Below, piece by piece: positions 54,210 to 63,876 of a stretch of DNA of 64,000 nucleotides (the first letter of the stretch is position 1; each line of letters starts with the position of its first letter). The notes beneath the pieces were generated by a model. That model did not search any database. It was not told the origin of the DNA and worked only from the letters and a program-made list of their open reading frames with translations. The stretch is taken from assembly GCF_019799965.1 (NCBI RefSeq), contig NZ_JABGCJ010000005.1, positions 248,001 through 312,000 on the forward strand. The letters run 5' to 3'. Source of the DNA: Modestobacter italicus. Lineage in GTDB: Bacteria > Actinomycetota > Actinomycetes > Mycobacteriales > Geodermatophilaceae. The translations under genes were made by a program, and so were the position numbers.

Positions 54210-55445
54210 ATGGCCCGGCGGATCCAGAAGAAGGGCATCGACCTCTCGAAGCTCACCTTCATCCCGGAGCCCACCAAGGTGCCGCTGCAGCGGATCGGCA
54301 CCGAGCCGGTCCCGCGGCTGGCCGAGCTGCGGGCCACCGACCCGGTACACCGGCTGGAGCTGCCCTTCGACTTCTCGGTCTACCTGCTCACCGGCGCCGA
54401 GCACGTGCGCACCGTGCTCGCCGACCGGGACAGCTGGAGCAACGACATCCGGCACCTGCTGCCCGGCACCGGCGGGGCCAGCGCGGACGACATCGGCGGC
54501 CTGGGCTTCACCGACCCGCCGCTGCACACCCGGCTGCGCAAAATCATCACGCCGGAGTTCACGATGCGCCGGCTCGCCCGCCTCGAGCCGCTGATCGAGG
54601 CGCGGGTGCAGCGGCAGCTGGACGTGCTGGCCGCGGCGGGGCCGACGGCCGACCTGGCCAAGCTCGTGTCGTTCCCGGTGCCCTTCCAGACCATCTGCGA
54701 CCTGCTGGGCCTGGAGCTCGACGACCGCGACGCCTTCGCCCGGCTCGGGGTGCAGCGCTTCGACATCACCACCGGGGCCGCCGCCGCGTTCGGCGCGGTC
54801 TCCGAGCAACGCGAGTTCCTGTTCGAGGCGGTGGCCCGCCAGCGCCGGGAGCCCGGCCCCGGGCTGATCGGCCAGATCATCCGGGAGGAGGGCGAGGCGA
54901 TCTCCGATGTCGACCTGGCCGGGCTGGCCGACGGCGTCTTCACCGGTGGCTACGAGACCACCGCCGGGATGATCTCGCTGAGCACGATCGTGCTGCTCGG
55001 TGACCCGGCCAGCGCGGCGCTGGTCCGCGATGGTTCGCGCAAGGACGTCGACCGGGTGGTCGAGGAGCTGCTGCGCCACCTGTCGGTGGTGCAGATGGCC
55101 TTCCCCCGGTTCGCCCGGCGGGACATGGACCTCTTCGGCACCCCGCTCAAGGCCGGGGACGTCGTCCTCGCCTCGCTGAGCGGGGCCAACCGCGACCCAC
55201 GGTCGGCCGGCGACTCCCCCGACGCCTTCGACCCGGCCCGGGTGCCCAGCAGCGGCCACCTGGCGTTCGGGCACGGCATCCACCGGTGCATCGGCGCGGA
55301 GCTCGCCCGGATGGAGCTGCGCATCGTGCTCCCCGCACTCCTGCGGCGCTTCCCCGACCTCGCCCTGGCCGTGCCACCACAGGAGCTGGCGTTCCGCGAG
55401 CTCTCCTTCGTCTACGGCATCGACGAGCTGCCGGTCACCTTCTGA
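54210..55445 (+). CDS. Cytochrome P450
   Basis: A 411-residue soluble-type bacterial P450. The I-helix oxygen motif GGYETTAG, the ExxR of the K helix (EELLRHL) and the heme loop FGHGIHRCIGAELA, with the Cys ligand, are all present. It inserts oxygen from O2 into an unknown substrate. The frame stays open far upstream; ATG at 54210 is a cautious choice, and in-frame GTG at 54174 or earlier is possible. No ferredoxin gene is adjacent, so electrons must come from elsewhere. Confidence 0.9.
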   Translation: MARRIQKKGIDLSKLTFIPEPTKVPLQRIGTEPVPRLAELRATDPVHRLELPFDFSVYLLTGAEHVRTVLADRDSWSNDIRHLLPGTGGASADDIGGLGFTDPPLHTRLRKIITPEFTMRRLARLEPLIEARVQRQLDVLAAAGPTADLAKLVSFPVPFQTICDLLGLELDDRDAFARLGVQRFDITTGAAAAFGAVSEQREFLFEAVARQRREPGPGLIGQIIREEGEAISDVDLAGLADGVFTGGYETTAGMISLSTIVLLGDPASAALVRDGSRKDVDRVVEELLRHLSVVQMAFPRFARRDMDLFGTPLKAGDVVLASLSGANRDPRSAGDSPDAFDPARVPSSGHLAFGHGIHRCIGAELARMELRIVLPALLRRFPDLALAVPPQELAFRELSFVYGIDELPVTF

Positions 55446-55448
55446 GCC

Positions 55449-55476
55449 GGTGCGGCCCCCGGCGGGGGGCCGCACC
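55449..55476. terminator. Bidirectional hairpin terminator
   Basis: 12-bp arms GGTGCGGCCCCC/GGGGGCCGCACC with a GGCG loop between the convergent P450 and molybdenum-subunit genes. Confidence 0.7.
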
Positions 55477-55481
55477 GCACC

Positions 55482-57569
55482 TCAGTCCAGCGCCGGCAGC
55501 AGCTTGTCCAGCGTCACCGGCAGGTCGCGCACCCGCACCCCGGTGGCGGAGTGGACGGCGTTGACCACCGCGGCCGCCGTGCCGACGATGCCGATCTCGC
55601 CGATCCCCTTGCTGCCCATGGCGTTGACGTAGGGGTCGTGCTCGTCGATCCAGTGCGCCTCGATCGCACCGACGTCGGCGTTGACCGTGATGTGGTACTC
55701 GCCCAGGTCGTGGTTGGCGACCTGCCCGATCCGCGGGTCCCAGGCGCTGGTCTCGTGCAGCGCCATCGACAGCCCCATGGTCATCCCGCCGATCAGCTGA
55801 GACCGCGCCGTCCGGGGGTTGATCACCCGGCCGACGCCGAAGACGCCGAGCAGCCGCGGCACCCGGATCTCGCCGGTGTCGGCGTTGACCCGGGCCTCGA
55901 CGAACTGCGCGCCGAACGCGTACGGGGAGTGGGTGTCGTCCTGCCCGGCCTGGTCGACGTCCCCGCTGGCCTCGTCGCCGTCCCGCGGGTCGGCGCCGTA
56001 CTTCGTGCGGAACTCCCTCGCCGCGACGACCAGCGCCGACCCCCAGGTGTTCGTGCCCGAGGAGCCCCCGGCCACCGAGGCGACCGGGTAACGGGTGTCG
56101 CCGATCCGCACCTCGACGTCGGCGACGTCGACCCCCAGGGCGTCGGCGGTGATCTGCGGCAGGATCGTCCAGGCCCCGGTGCCGAGGTCGGCGGCGCCGA
56201 TCTCGGCGACGTACCGGCCGCCCTCGAACCGCAGGGCCGCCGTCGAGGTGGCCTGCCGCATCGTCGGGTAGACCGACGAGGCGACGCCGGTGCCGACCAG
56301 CCAGTCGCCGTCCCGGTACGCCCGTCGCTCGGACCAGCCGAACCGCTGCGCCCCCTCGCGCAGGCACCGCACCAGGTTGCGGCTGGACCACGGCTTCCCC
56401 GTCTCCGGGTCGACCTCCGGCTCGTTGCGGACCCGCAGCTCGACCGGGTCGATGCCCAGCTCCTCAGCCAGCTCGTCCATCGCCACCTCGGGGCCGAACA
56501 TGCCCGGGCACTCCCCCGGCGCGCGCATCCACGACGGGATCGGCACGTCGAGGGCGGCCAGCCGGTGGGTGGTCCGCCGGTTCGGCGAGGCGTACATCAT
56601 CCGGGCGGGCACCCCGGTCTGCTCGGCGAACTCCTTGACCCTCGACGTCTGCTCGACCACGTCGATGGCGATCGCGGACAGCCGGCCGCGATGGTCGGCG
56701 GCCAGCTGCATCCGCTGGATGGTCGGGGTGCGGTAGCCGGCCAGGAAGAACATCTGCTGGCGGGTCAGCGCCATCTTCACCGGCCGGCCGGGCAGCGCCC
56801 GGGCAGCCAGGGCGGTGAGGAACACGTTGCCGTGCGGCAGCCCCTTGGAGCCGAACCCGCCGCCGACGTAGGGGCAGACCACCCGCACCTGCTCCTGGTC
56901 CAGGCCGAAGACCTCGCTGACCGCGGCCCGGTCGGGGTGCACGCCCTGGGTGGAGTCCCACAGGGTCAGGAACCCGCCGCCGGCCGGCTCCCACAGCGCC
57001 GTCGTGGCGTGCGGCTCCAGCGGGTTGTTGTGGTACATCGCGGTGGAGTAGGTGCGCTCCAGGGTGACCTCGGCGGTGGCCATCGCGGCGGCCACGTCGC
57101 CCTCGGCGGTGTCGGTCTCGTGGCCGGCGTTCACCTGCTCCGGGGCGTAGAGATCCGGCCGGTCGGCCGACAGCTCCGTGTCGTGCGGCTGCTCGTCGTA
57201 GGTGACCTCGACCGCGTCGGCCGCCTGCCGGGCCAGCTCGGACGTCTCGGCGACCACCACCCCGATCAGCTGCCCGCGGAAGCCGACGTCCTGCCCCTGC
57301 AGCACGGCGTACTCGAAGTCGGAGGTCTCGGCCAGCCGCTCGGCGTTGAACGGGGTGAGCACGGCCAGGACGCCGTCCAGCGCCTCGGCCGCGGTGGTGT
57401 CCATGGCGGTGACCCGGCCCCGGGCGATGGTGGCCTGCACCGGGTGGGCGTAGGCGGGGTGCTCGACCGGCGTCTCGTAGGCGTAGGTGGCGGTGCCGCG
57501 GACCTTCGCCTCGCCGTCCCGGCGGACCAGGTCCGCACCGATCGCGCGCGGTTCCAGCAGGTCGGTCAT
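55482..57569 (-). CDS. Molybdenum-cofactor subunit of a xanthine dehydrogenase-family hydroxylase
   Basis: A 695-residue large subunit. It spans the a/b hammerhead domain and two Mo-binding domains, with YVGGGFGSKGLPHGNVF, APGECPGMFG and the catalytic-Glu end segment GSKGIGEIGIVGTAAAVVNAV. Members hydroxylate aldehydes or N-heterocycles using water. It resembles PaoC/YagR-type aldehyde oxidoreductases more than true xanthine dehydrogenase. Its ATG overlaps the FAD-subunit stop, so it is the third gene of a paoABC-like operon. No maturation (XdhC) gene is adjacent. Confidence 0.9.
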   Translation of the reverse strand: MTDLLEPRAIGADLVRRDGEAKVRGTATYAYETPVEHPAYAHPVQATIARGRVTAMDTTAAEALDGVLAVLTPFNAERLAETSDFEYAVLQGQDVGFRGQLIGVVVAETSELARQAADAVEVTYDEQPHDTELSADRPDLYAPEQVNAGHETDTAEGDVAAAMATAEVTLERTYSTAMYHNNPLEPHATTALWEPAGGGFLTLWDSTQGVHPDRAAVSEVFGLDQEQVRVVCPYVGGGFGSKGLPHGNVFLTALAARALPGRPVKMALTRQQMFFLAGYRTPTIQRMQLAADHRGRLSAIAIDVVEQTSRVKEFAEQTGVPARMMYASPNRRTTHRLAALDVPIPSWMRAPGECPGMFGPEVAMDELAEELGIDPVELRVRNEPEVDPETGKPWSSRNLVRCLREGAQRFGWSERRAYRDGDWLVGTGVASSVYPTMRQATSTAALRFEGGRYVAEIGAADLGTGAWTILPQITADALGVDVADVEVRIGDTRYPVASVAGGSSGTNTWGSALVVAAREFRTKYGADPRDGDEASGDVDQAGQDDTHSPYAFGAQFVEARVNADTGEIRVPRLLGVFGVGRVINPRTARSQLIGGMTMGLSMALHETSAWDPRIGQVANHDLGEYHITVNADVGAIEAHWIDEHDPYVNAMGSKGIGEIGIVGTAAAVVNAVHSATGVRVRDLPVTLDKLLPALD

Positions 57570-58585
57570 GAGTGCTCCTCCGGGAGGAGGCCGCGCACGG
57601 TCGCGAGCACCGTGCGGGCCACGAGCGGGATCTTGAAGCCGTTGCCGCTGTCGATCCCCGGCTGCGGCTGGGCGGCGGCCAGCTCGGCGGCGATCGCGCC
57701 CCGGACGGCGTCCTGGGTCAGCTGCTGCCCGCGGAGCACCTCCTCGGCCCGGGTGGCCCGCCAGGGCCTGTGCGCGACCCCGCCCAGGGCCAGCCGCAGC
57801 TCGCCGTCCGGGGTGACGACCGCGGCCACCGAGACCAGGGCGAAGGCGTAGGAGGCCCGGTCGCGGACCTTGCGGTAGGCCGACCGGGTGCCCGCCGGCA
57901 GCGCCGGCAGGTCGATCGCGGTGATCAGCTCACCGTGCTCCAGCACGGTGTCCCGCGACGGGTCGTCGCCGGGCAGCCGGTGCAGCTCGGGAAAGGGGAC
58001 GGTGCGCTCACCGGCCGGGCCGAGCACCCGCACCTGCGCGTCGAGCGCGGCCAGGGCGACCGCCATGTCGGAGGGGTGGGTGGCGATGCACGTCTCCGGT
58101 GCGGTCGGGTCCGGCAGCGCGGCCGGCGTGCCGAGGACCGCGTGGTAGCGGGTGTAGCCGCCGACCGCGCTGCAGCCGCTGCCCGGCTCGCGCTTGTTGC
58201 ACGGGGTGGTCACGTCCTGGAAGTACACGCAGCGGGTGCGCTGCAGCGGGTTGCCGCCGGTGGTGGCCATGTTGCGCAGCTGACCGGTGGCCCCGGCCAG
58301 CAGAGCCTGCGCCAGCACCGGCCACCGCTCCCGGACGCGCGGATCGGCGGCGACCTGGCTGTTGGTCGATGCCGCGCCCAGCCGCAGCCCGCCGTCGGGG
58401 AGGTCGGTCACCTCGCGGGAGGTGAGCGTGCGGACGTCGACCACCAGGTCGGGCCGGGCCACCCCGAGCCGGAGGTGGTCGACCAGGTTGGTGCCCCCGG
58501 CCAGGAAGACCGCGTTCGGCTCGGCGGCGACGTCTCGCACGGCCTCGGCGACGTCACCGGGCCGGGCGTAGGCGAACGGCTTCAC
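57566..58585 (-). CDS. FAD-binding subunit of the molybdenum hydroxylase
   Basis: A 339-residue medium subunit. The FAD site is FLAGGTNLVDHLRLGV, and the region LRNMATTGGNPLQRTRC, then a Cys cluster segment near CNKREPGSGCSAVGG, is typical of PaoB/HcrB-type subunits that carry an extra 4Fe-4S cluster. GTG start overlaps the 2Fe-2S subunit stop by four bases. It passes electrons between the 2Fe-2S clusters and its acceptor. Confidence 0.9.
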   Translation of the reverse strand: MKPFAYARPGDVAEAVRDVAAEPNAVFLAGGTNLVDHLRLGVARPDLVVDVRTLTSREVTDLPDGGLRLGAASTNSQVAADPRVRERWPVLAQALLAGATGQLRNMATTGGNPLQRTRCVYFQDVTTPCNKREPGSGCSAVGGYTRYHAVLGTPAALPDPTAPETCIATHPSDMAVALAALDAQVRVLGPAGERTVPFPELHRLPGDDPSRDTVLEHGELITAIDLPALPAGTRSAYRKVRDRASYAFALVSVAAVVTPDGELRLALGGVAHRPWRATRAEEVLRGQQLTQDAVRGAIAAELAAAQPQPGIDSGNGFKIPLVARTVLATVRGLLPEEHS

Positions 58586-59091
58586 CGGGCACCGCCGGCC
58601 TGCTGCACCGCGGGGGTGATGTTCACGTAGGCGGCGCAGCGGCAGAGGTTGCCGCTCATCCGCTCCGCGACCTCGTCGGAGGTCATCTCCGGCCGGCCGG
58701 TGAGGTCCTCGGTGACGTGGCTGGGCCAGCCGCGCTCGAACTCGTCGAGCACCCCGACCGCCGAGCAGACCTGGCCGGGCGTGCAGTAGCCGCACTGGAA
58801 GGCGTCGGTGTCGAGGAATGCCTGCTGGACCGGGTGCAGTTCGCCGGCCGGGGCCAGCCCGTCGGCGGTGGTGACCGCGGCCCCGTCGTGCGCCACGGCC
58901 AGCGCCAGGCAGCTCAGCGCGCGCTCGCCGTCCAGCAGGACCGTGCAGGCGCCGCACTGACCGTGGTCGCAGCCCTTCTTCGGGCTGGTGTTGCCCAGCC
59001 GCTCGCGCAGTGCGTCCAGCAGGGAGGTGCGGGTGTCGACCGTGAGCCGGCGCGCCTCGCCGTCGACCTGGAGGGTGATCTCGGCGTCCAT
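58582..59091 (-). CDS. 2Fe-2S subunit of the molybdenum hydroxylase
   Basis: A 169-residue small subunit with a plant-type 2Fe-2S domain (GCDHGQCGACTVLLDG) and a second alpha-helical 2Fe-2S domain (FQCGYCTPGQ, then MSGNLCRCAAY). No Tat signal is visible, so the complex should be cytoplasmic, unlike periplasmic PaoABC of E. coli. It is the first gene of the operon and divergent from oleA across 186 nt. Confidence 0.92.
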   Translation of the reverse strand: MDAEITLQVDGEARRLTVDTRTSLLDALRERLGNTSPKKGCDHGQCGACTVLLDGERALSCLALAVAHDGAAVTTADGLAPAGELHPVQQAFLDTDAFQCGYCTPGQVCSAVGVLDEFERGWPSHVTEDLTGRPEMTSDEVAERMSGNLCRCAAYVNITPAVQQAGGAR

Positions 59092-59277
59092 GTCGCCCGG
59101 TTGCCCAGCCACCGGGACGGGCGAAACCCGCCGCGGCGCGGCGCTCCCGCAGCAACGTGACGGACGCCGCACCCCGGTGAACGCCTGGCGGCATGAGGAT
59201 GTCCGGGTCGGGTACTCCCCGGCCGAACGGGGCGACGCGCATGGAAGAGTCGGCCCTCCTCGAGGACTGGACTGCCC

Positions 59278-60303
59278 ATGCTTGGAAACGCCACGCACCG
59301 CTTCACCAACACCAGCGTGCTGACCGTGCAGACGGCCGACGCATCCCAGGTGATCACCTCCGACGCGCTCGACGAGCGCCTCGCCGACACCTACAAGCGG
59401 GTCGGGCTGCGCCCCGGCCTGCTGGAACGCCTCGCCGGCATCCAGGAGCGCCGCTGGTGGGCCGACGGCGTCACCTTCGTGGACGGCGCGGCGATGGCCG
59501 GCGCGAAGGCGATCAGCGAGAGCGGCGTCGACCCGGCCGACATCGGCCTGATGGTGAACACCTCGGTCAGCCGCAAGCACCTGGAGCCCTCCACCGCGGT
59601 GGCGGTGCACCACGCCCTCGGCCTGCCGCGCTCGGCGCAGAACTTCGACGTGACCAACGCCTGCCTCGGGTTCGTCAACGGCATGGAGCTGGCCGCCGCG
59701 ATGATCGACTCCGGCATGGTCGACCACGCCCTGGTCGTCAACGGCGAGGACGCCCGCACGGTGCAGGAGCGCACCATCGAGCGGCTCAACCAGCCCGACA
59801 CCACCGCCCGGGACGTGATCGCCCAGTTCGCCACCCTGACCCTCGGGTCGGGCGCGGTGGCGATGGTGCTCGGCCGGTCCGACCAGCACCCCGAGGGCCA
59901 CCGCCTGGTCGGCTCGGTCAGCCGGGCCGGCACCGAGCACCACGAGCTCTGCATCGGCGACAACGACATGATGCGCACCGACCTCAAGGGCCTGCTGGAC
60001 GCCGGCCTCGAGCTGTCGATGGACATGTGGCAGGAGGCCGCCGGCGAGTTCGACTGGCAGCGCGGCATGGACCGCTACGTCATCCACCAGGTGTCCAAGG
60101 TGCACACCGCGGCGATGTGCGAGCGGTTCGGCATCGACGAGGCGCGGGTGCCCAAGACCTTCCCGACCCGGGGCAACCTGGGCCCGGCGTCGGTGCCCTT
60201 CACCCTCGCCGGCATCCAGGACGAGCTGGTCGACGGCGACCGGGTGCTGCTGATGGGCATCGGTTCGGGCCTGAACGCCTCCTGCCTCGAGATCGCCTGG
60301 TGA
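59278..60303 (+). CDS. oleA: OleA, acyl-CoA condensing thiolase of olefin synthesis
   Basis: A 341-residue thiolase-fold enzyme of the OleA group. The active-site Cys is in VTNACLGFVNG, the His in VIHQVSKVHT and the Asn in TRGNLGPASV. OleA joins two fatty acyl-CoAs head to head into a beta-keto acid. The identification is fixed by the adjacent oleBC and oleD genes. Its stop overlaps the oleBC start (GTGA). Confidence 0.93.
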   Translation: MLGNATHRFTNTSVLTVQTADASQVITSDALDERLADTYKRVGLRPGLLERLAGIQERRWWADGVTFVDGAAMAGAKAISESGVDPADIGLMVNTSVSRKHLEPSTAVAVHHALGLPRSAQNFDVTNACLGFVNGMELAAAMIDSGMVDHALVVNGEDARTVQERTIERLNQPDTTARDVIAQFATLTLGSGAVAMVLGRSDQHPEGHRLVGSVSRAGTEHHELCIGDNDMMRTDLKGLLDAGLELSMDMWQEAAGEFDWQRGMDRYVIHQVSKVHTAAMCERFGIDEARVPKTFPTRGNLGPASVPFTLAGIQDELVDGDRVLLMGIGSGLNASCLEIAW

Positions 60304-62864
60304 CCGGCATCCCCTCCGCAGCCACAGATCTGCCGCCCGGCCTCCCCGGGCTCGACCCGGCCTGGTCCCGGCGGGTCACCGTCGCCGACGCCACCGGCGC
60401 GAAGCACGAGTGGCACGTGCTGGACAACGGCGTCCGGGAGCCGGTCGGGACACTGCTCTGCGTCCACGGCAACCCGACCTGGTCCTACCTCTGGCGCCGG
60501 CTGCTGGCCGCCGCGCCGCCCGGCTGGCGGGTCATCGCCCCCGACCAGCTGGGCATGGGCTTCTCCGAGCGCCTGTCGGCGCTGCGGCCGCTGGCCCAGC
60601 GGGTCGCCGACCTCGGTGACCTGACCGCGGCCCTCGGCGTGACCGGCCCGGTGGTCACCGTCGGGCACGACTGGGGCGGGGTCATCTCGCTGGGCTGGGC
60701 ACTGGCCCACCGCGACCAGCTGCGCGGGGTGGTGCTCGGCAACACCGCGGTGGCCATGCCGCCCGGCGACCTGGGCCCGGCGTTGATCCGGCTGGCGCAC
60801 GCCCCCGGCGTGCGGCCGGCGGTCACCGTCGGCACCCCGGTGTTCGTGCGGGCCACGACCGCGCTGTCCTGGCCACCGCTGCCCGCCGAGGTCCGGGATG
60901 CGTTCGCCGCGCCCTACCGGACGGCGGACCGCCGGCGCTCGGTCGGGGACTTCGTCGCCGACATCCCGTTCGCCCCCGGCCACCCCTCGCGCGCCGCGCA
61001 GGAGGCGATCGCCGAGGGCATCCGCGACCTCGACGTCCCGGCGCTGCTGCTGTGGGGGCCGCGCGACCCGGTGTTCGGCGAGCGCTACCTGGCCGACCTG
61101 CGCGAGCGGCTGCCGCAGGCGCAGCTGCACCGCTACGAGGGCGCCTCGCACCTGCTGCCCGAGGACGCCCCGCAGTACGCGCGCGCGGTCGCGCAGTGGG
61201 TGGCCGACCTGGACGCCGACCGACCGACCGCCCGGCCGCGGCCGCCCGCAGAGAAACCCGGCCGGCACCCCTGGTCGGCGCTGACCGACCGGGCCGGTGA
61301 CGACTCCCCCGCCGTCGTCGAGGTGGGCGGCGACACGGTCAGCTGGACCGCGCTGCACCACCGGGTGGAGCGGCTCGCCGCCGGCCTCGCCGCCGCCGGG
61401 GTGCGCCCCGGCGACCGGGTCGGGCTGCTGGTCGAGCCCTCCGCCGACCTGACCGCCAGCGTCTACGCCGTGTGGCGGGCCGGCGGCGTCATCGTCGTCG
61501 CCGACAAGGGCCTGGGCCTGGCCGGCATGCGCCGGGCGCTGCGCAGCGCCGGCGTGCGGCACGTCATCGGCGCCGCCCCGGGGCTCGCCGCCGCCCGGCT
61601 GATGGGCCTGCCCGGGTCCCGGATCGCCGCCGGGCTCGACCGGCGGGCCGCCCGCGCGCTCGGCGCCCGGCACACGCTGGCCGGGCTGGAGCAGCTCGGC
61701 GCCACCGCCGCCCCGCCGCCGGAGACCGACGTGGACGCCGACTGCGCCGTCCTCTTCACCTCGGGGGCGACCGGGCCCGCCAAGGGCGTGGTCTACACCC
61801 AGCGCCAGGCGCTGGCCCAGCTCGAGCTGGTGCGCACCGCCTACGCACTCACCCCCGACGACCGGCTCGTCGCCGCCTTCGCGCCGTTCGCCATCCTCGG
61901 CCCGGCGCTGGGCATCGGCTCGGTCGTGCCCGACGTCGACGTGACCGCACCGGGCACGCTCACCGCGGCGAAGCTGGCCGACGCGGTCGCCGCCGCCGCC
62001 GGCACCGTGGTGTTCGCCTCGCCGGCCGCGCTGCGCCGGGTGGTGGCCACCGCAGGCGAGCTGACCGCCGCCCAGCGGACGGCGCTGGGCGGGGTGCGGC
62101 TGCTGATGTCGGCCGGCGCCCCGGTGCCGCTCCCGCTGCTCCAGCAGCTGCGGGAGGTGCTGCCCGCGGCCGAGGCGCACACCCCGTACGGCATGACCGA
62201 GGCGCTGCCGGTCACCGACGTGTCCGCCGCCGAGATCGAGGCGGCGGGCCCGGGCAACGGCGTCTGCGTCGGCCGGCCGCTGCCCGGCGTCGAGGTCCGG
62301 GTCAGCCCGCTCTCCGACACCGGCACGGCCGACGGGCCGCTCACCGACACCCCCGGCACCACCGGCGAGGTCACCGTGCGGGCCGCCCACGTCAAGGACC
62401 GGTACGACGCGCTGTGGGCGACCGAGCGCGCGGCGTCCCGTGAGCCGGGCTGGCACCGCACCGGCGACGTCGGGCACATCGACGACGCCGGCCGGCTCTG
62501 GATCGAGGGCCGGCTGCCGCACGTGGTCAGCACCGCCGCCGGCGTGGTCACCCCGGTCGGGGTCGAGCAGCGGGTCGAGCAGCTGGCCGCCGTCTCGGCC
62601 GCCGCGGTCGTCGGGGTCGGGCCGGCCGGCACCCAGGCAGTCGTGGTCGTCGTCGTCCCGGTCACCGGGGCACCGCGGCGCGGCAGCGCCGTCGCCGACC
62701 CGGAGCTCGCCGACGCGGTGCGCGCCGCGGCCGGCGTCGAGGTCGCCGCCGTGCTGGTCACCGGTGCCCTGCCGGTCGACATCCGGCACCAGTCGAAGGT
62801 CGACCGGCGCGCGGTGGCCCGGCAGGCCGCCCGCACGCTGGCCGGCTCCGGTTCGCGACGCTGA
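60300..62864 (+). CDS. oleBC: OleBC fusion: beta-lactone decarboxylase plus beta-lactone synthetase
   Basis: An 854-residue fusion. Residues 1-305 form the OleB alpha/beta-hydrolase, with LCVHGNPTWSYLWR and the nucleophile Asp in VGHDWGGVISLG, as in haloalkane dehalogenase relatives. Residues about 320-854 are OleC, an AMP-forming enzyme with the P-loop LFTSGATGPAKGVVYT and the C-terminal motif around RTGDVGHID. OleC closes the beta-hydroxy acid to a beta-lactone, and OleB removes CO2 to give the long-chain cis-olefin. Fused OleBC is the usual actinobacterial arrangement. Confidence 0.93.
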   Translation: MTGIPSAATDLPPGLPGLDPAWSRRVTVADATGAKHEWHVLDNGVREPVGTLLCVHGNPTWSYLWRRLLAAAPPGWRVIAPDQLGMGFSERLSALRPLAQRVADLGDLTAALGVTGPVVTVGHDWGGVISLGWALAHRDQLRGVVLGNTAVAMPPGDLGPALIRLAHAPGVRPAVTVGTPVFVRATTALSWPPLPAEVRDAFAAPYRTADRRRSVGDFVADIPFAPGHPSRAAQEAIAEGIRDLDVPALLLWGPRDPVFGERYLADLRERLPQAQLHRYEGASHLLPEDAPQYARAVAQWVADLDADRPTARPRPPAEKPGRHPWSALTDRAGDDSPAVVEVGGDTVSWTALHHRVERLAAGLAAAGVRPGDRVGLLVEPSADLTASVYAVWRAGGVIVVADKGLGLAGMRRALRSAGVRHVIGAAPGLAAARLMGLPGSRIAAGLDRRAARALGARHTLAGLEQLGATAAPPPETDVDADCAVLFTSGATGPAKGVVYTQRQALAQLELVRTAYALTPDDRLVAAFAPFAILGPALGIGSVVPDVDVTAPGTLTAAKLADAVAAAAGTVVFASPAALRRVVATAGELTAAQRTALGGVRLLMSAGAPVPLPLLQQLREVLPAAEAHTPYGMTEALPVTDVSAAEIEAAGPGNGVCVGRPLPGVEVRVSPLSDTGTADGPLTDTPGTTGEVTVRAAHVKDRYDALWATERAASREPGWHRTGDVGHIDDAGRLWIEGRLPHVVSTAAGVVTPVGVEQRVEQLAAVSAAAVVGVGPAGTQAVVVVVVPVTGAPRRGSAVADPELADAVRAAAGVEVAAVLVTGALPVDIRHQSKVDRRAVARQAARTLAGSGSRR

Positions 62865-62880
62865 TGGGGTCGTCGGGCCG

Positions 62881-63858
62881 ATGAGGGTGCTGGTCACCGG
62901 GGCCAGCGGGATGCTGGGCCGGGCCACGGCCACCGCGCTGCAGGAACGCGGGGACGAGGTCACCGTGCTGCAGCGCCGCCCGGCCGGGCTGCCCTGCCGT
63001 GAGGTGCTGGGCAACGTCGCCGACCCCGCCGCCGTCGCCCGGGCCACCGCCGGGCAGGACGCCGTCGTGCACCTGGCCGCCAAGGTCGACGTGACCGGCC
63101 CGTGGGCCGAGTACCTGCAGGCCAACGTCGAGGGCACCCGCACGCTGATCGCCGCCTGCCGGGAGGCCGAGGTCGGCCGACTGGTGCACGTCTCCTCCCC
63201 CTCGGTCGCGCACGGCGGGTCCGCGCTGGTCGGCGTGGGCGCCGGCGCCGCCGACCCGGAGCACGCCCGCGGGCACTACGCCCGGTCCAAGGCGATGGCC
63301 GAGCTGGACGCGCTCGCCGCCGACTCGGCCGACTCGGCCGACCTGGCCGTCCTCGCCGTCCGGCCGCACCTGGTCTGGGGGCCCGGCGACACCCAGCTGG
63401 TGGCCCGGATCGTGGAGCGGGCGCGGTCCGGCCGGCTGCCGGTGATCGGCTCGGGCGCGGCGCTGATCGACACCACCTACGTGGACAACGCCGCCGGTGC
63501 ACTGGTCGCCGCCGTGGACGCCTGCGGGCCGGTGCACGGCGAGGCCCTGGTGGTCAGCAACGGTGAGCCCCGGCCGGTGGCGGAGGTCCTCGCCCGGCTC
63601 TGCGCGGCGGCCGGGGTCCCGGCGCCCCGGCGCCGGGTGCCGTTCCCGGTGGCCTGGGCCGCCGGCGCGGTGGTCGACGGCGTCTGGGCCGTCACCGGAC
63701 GGCGGGACACCCCCCCGCTCACCCGCTTCCTGGCCGAGCAGCTGGCCACCGCGCACTGGTTCGACCAGCGCCGCACCCGTGAGGCACTGGCCTGGACCCC
63801 GCAGGTCCCGCTGGAGGAGGGCTTCGCCCGGCTGACGGAGGCGTACGCGGCGGGCTGA
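62881..63858 (+). CDS. oleD: OleD, NADPH-dependent 2-alkyl-3-ketoalkanoate reductase
   Basis: A 325-residue extended SDR. The nucleotide motif is VTGASGMLGRATATAL, followed by VHLAAKVDVTGPW, VHVSSPSV and the YxxxK as YARSK. OleD reduces the OleA beta-keto acid to the beta-hydroxy acid used by OleC. It begins 16 nt after oleBC, completing the pathway. The products would be very long-chain hydrocarbons in the membrane. Confidence 0.92.
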   Translation: MRVLVTGASGMLGRATATALQERGDEVTVLQRRPAGLPCREVLGNVADPAAVARATAGQDAVVHLAAKVDVTGPWAEYLQANVEGTRTLIAACREAEVGRLVHVSSPSVAHGGSALVGVGAGAADPEHARGHYARSKAMAELDALAADSADSADLAVLAVRPHLVWGPGDTQLVARIVERARSGRLPVIGSGAALIDTTYVDNAAGALVAAVDACGPVHGEALVVSNGEPRPVAEVLARLCAAAGVPAPRRRVPFPVAWAAGAVVDGVWAVTGRRDTPPLTRFLAEQLATAHWFDQRRTREALAWTPQVPLEEGFARLTEAYAAG

Positions 63859-63876
63859 GCGCCTACCGTGCCGTTG

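Noticed and set aside
60075-63143. A 1022-codon minus-strand frame opposite the ole genes
   Set aside because: Shadow of oleA, oleBC and oleD; no family features.
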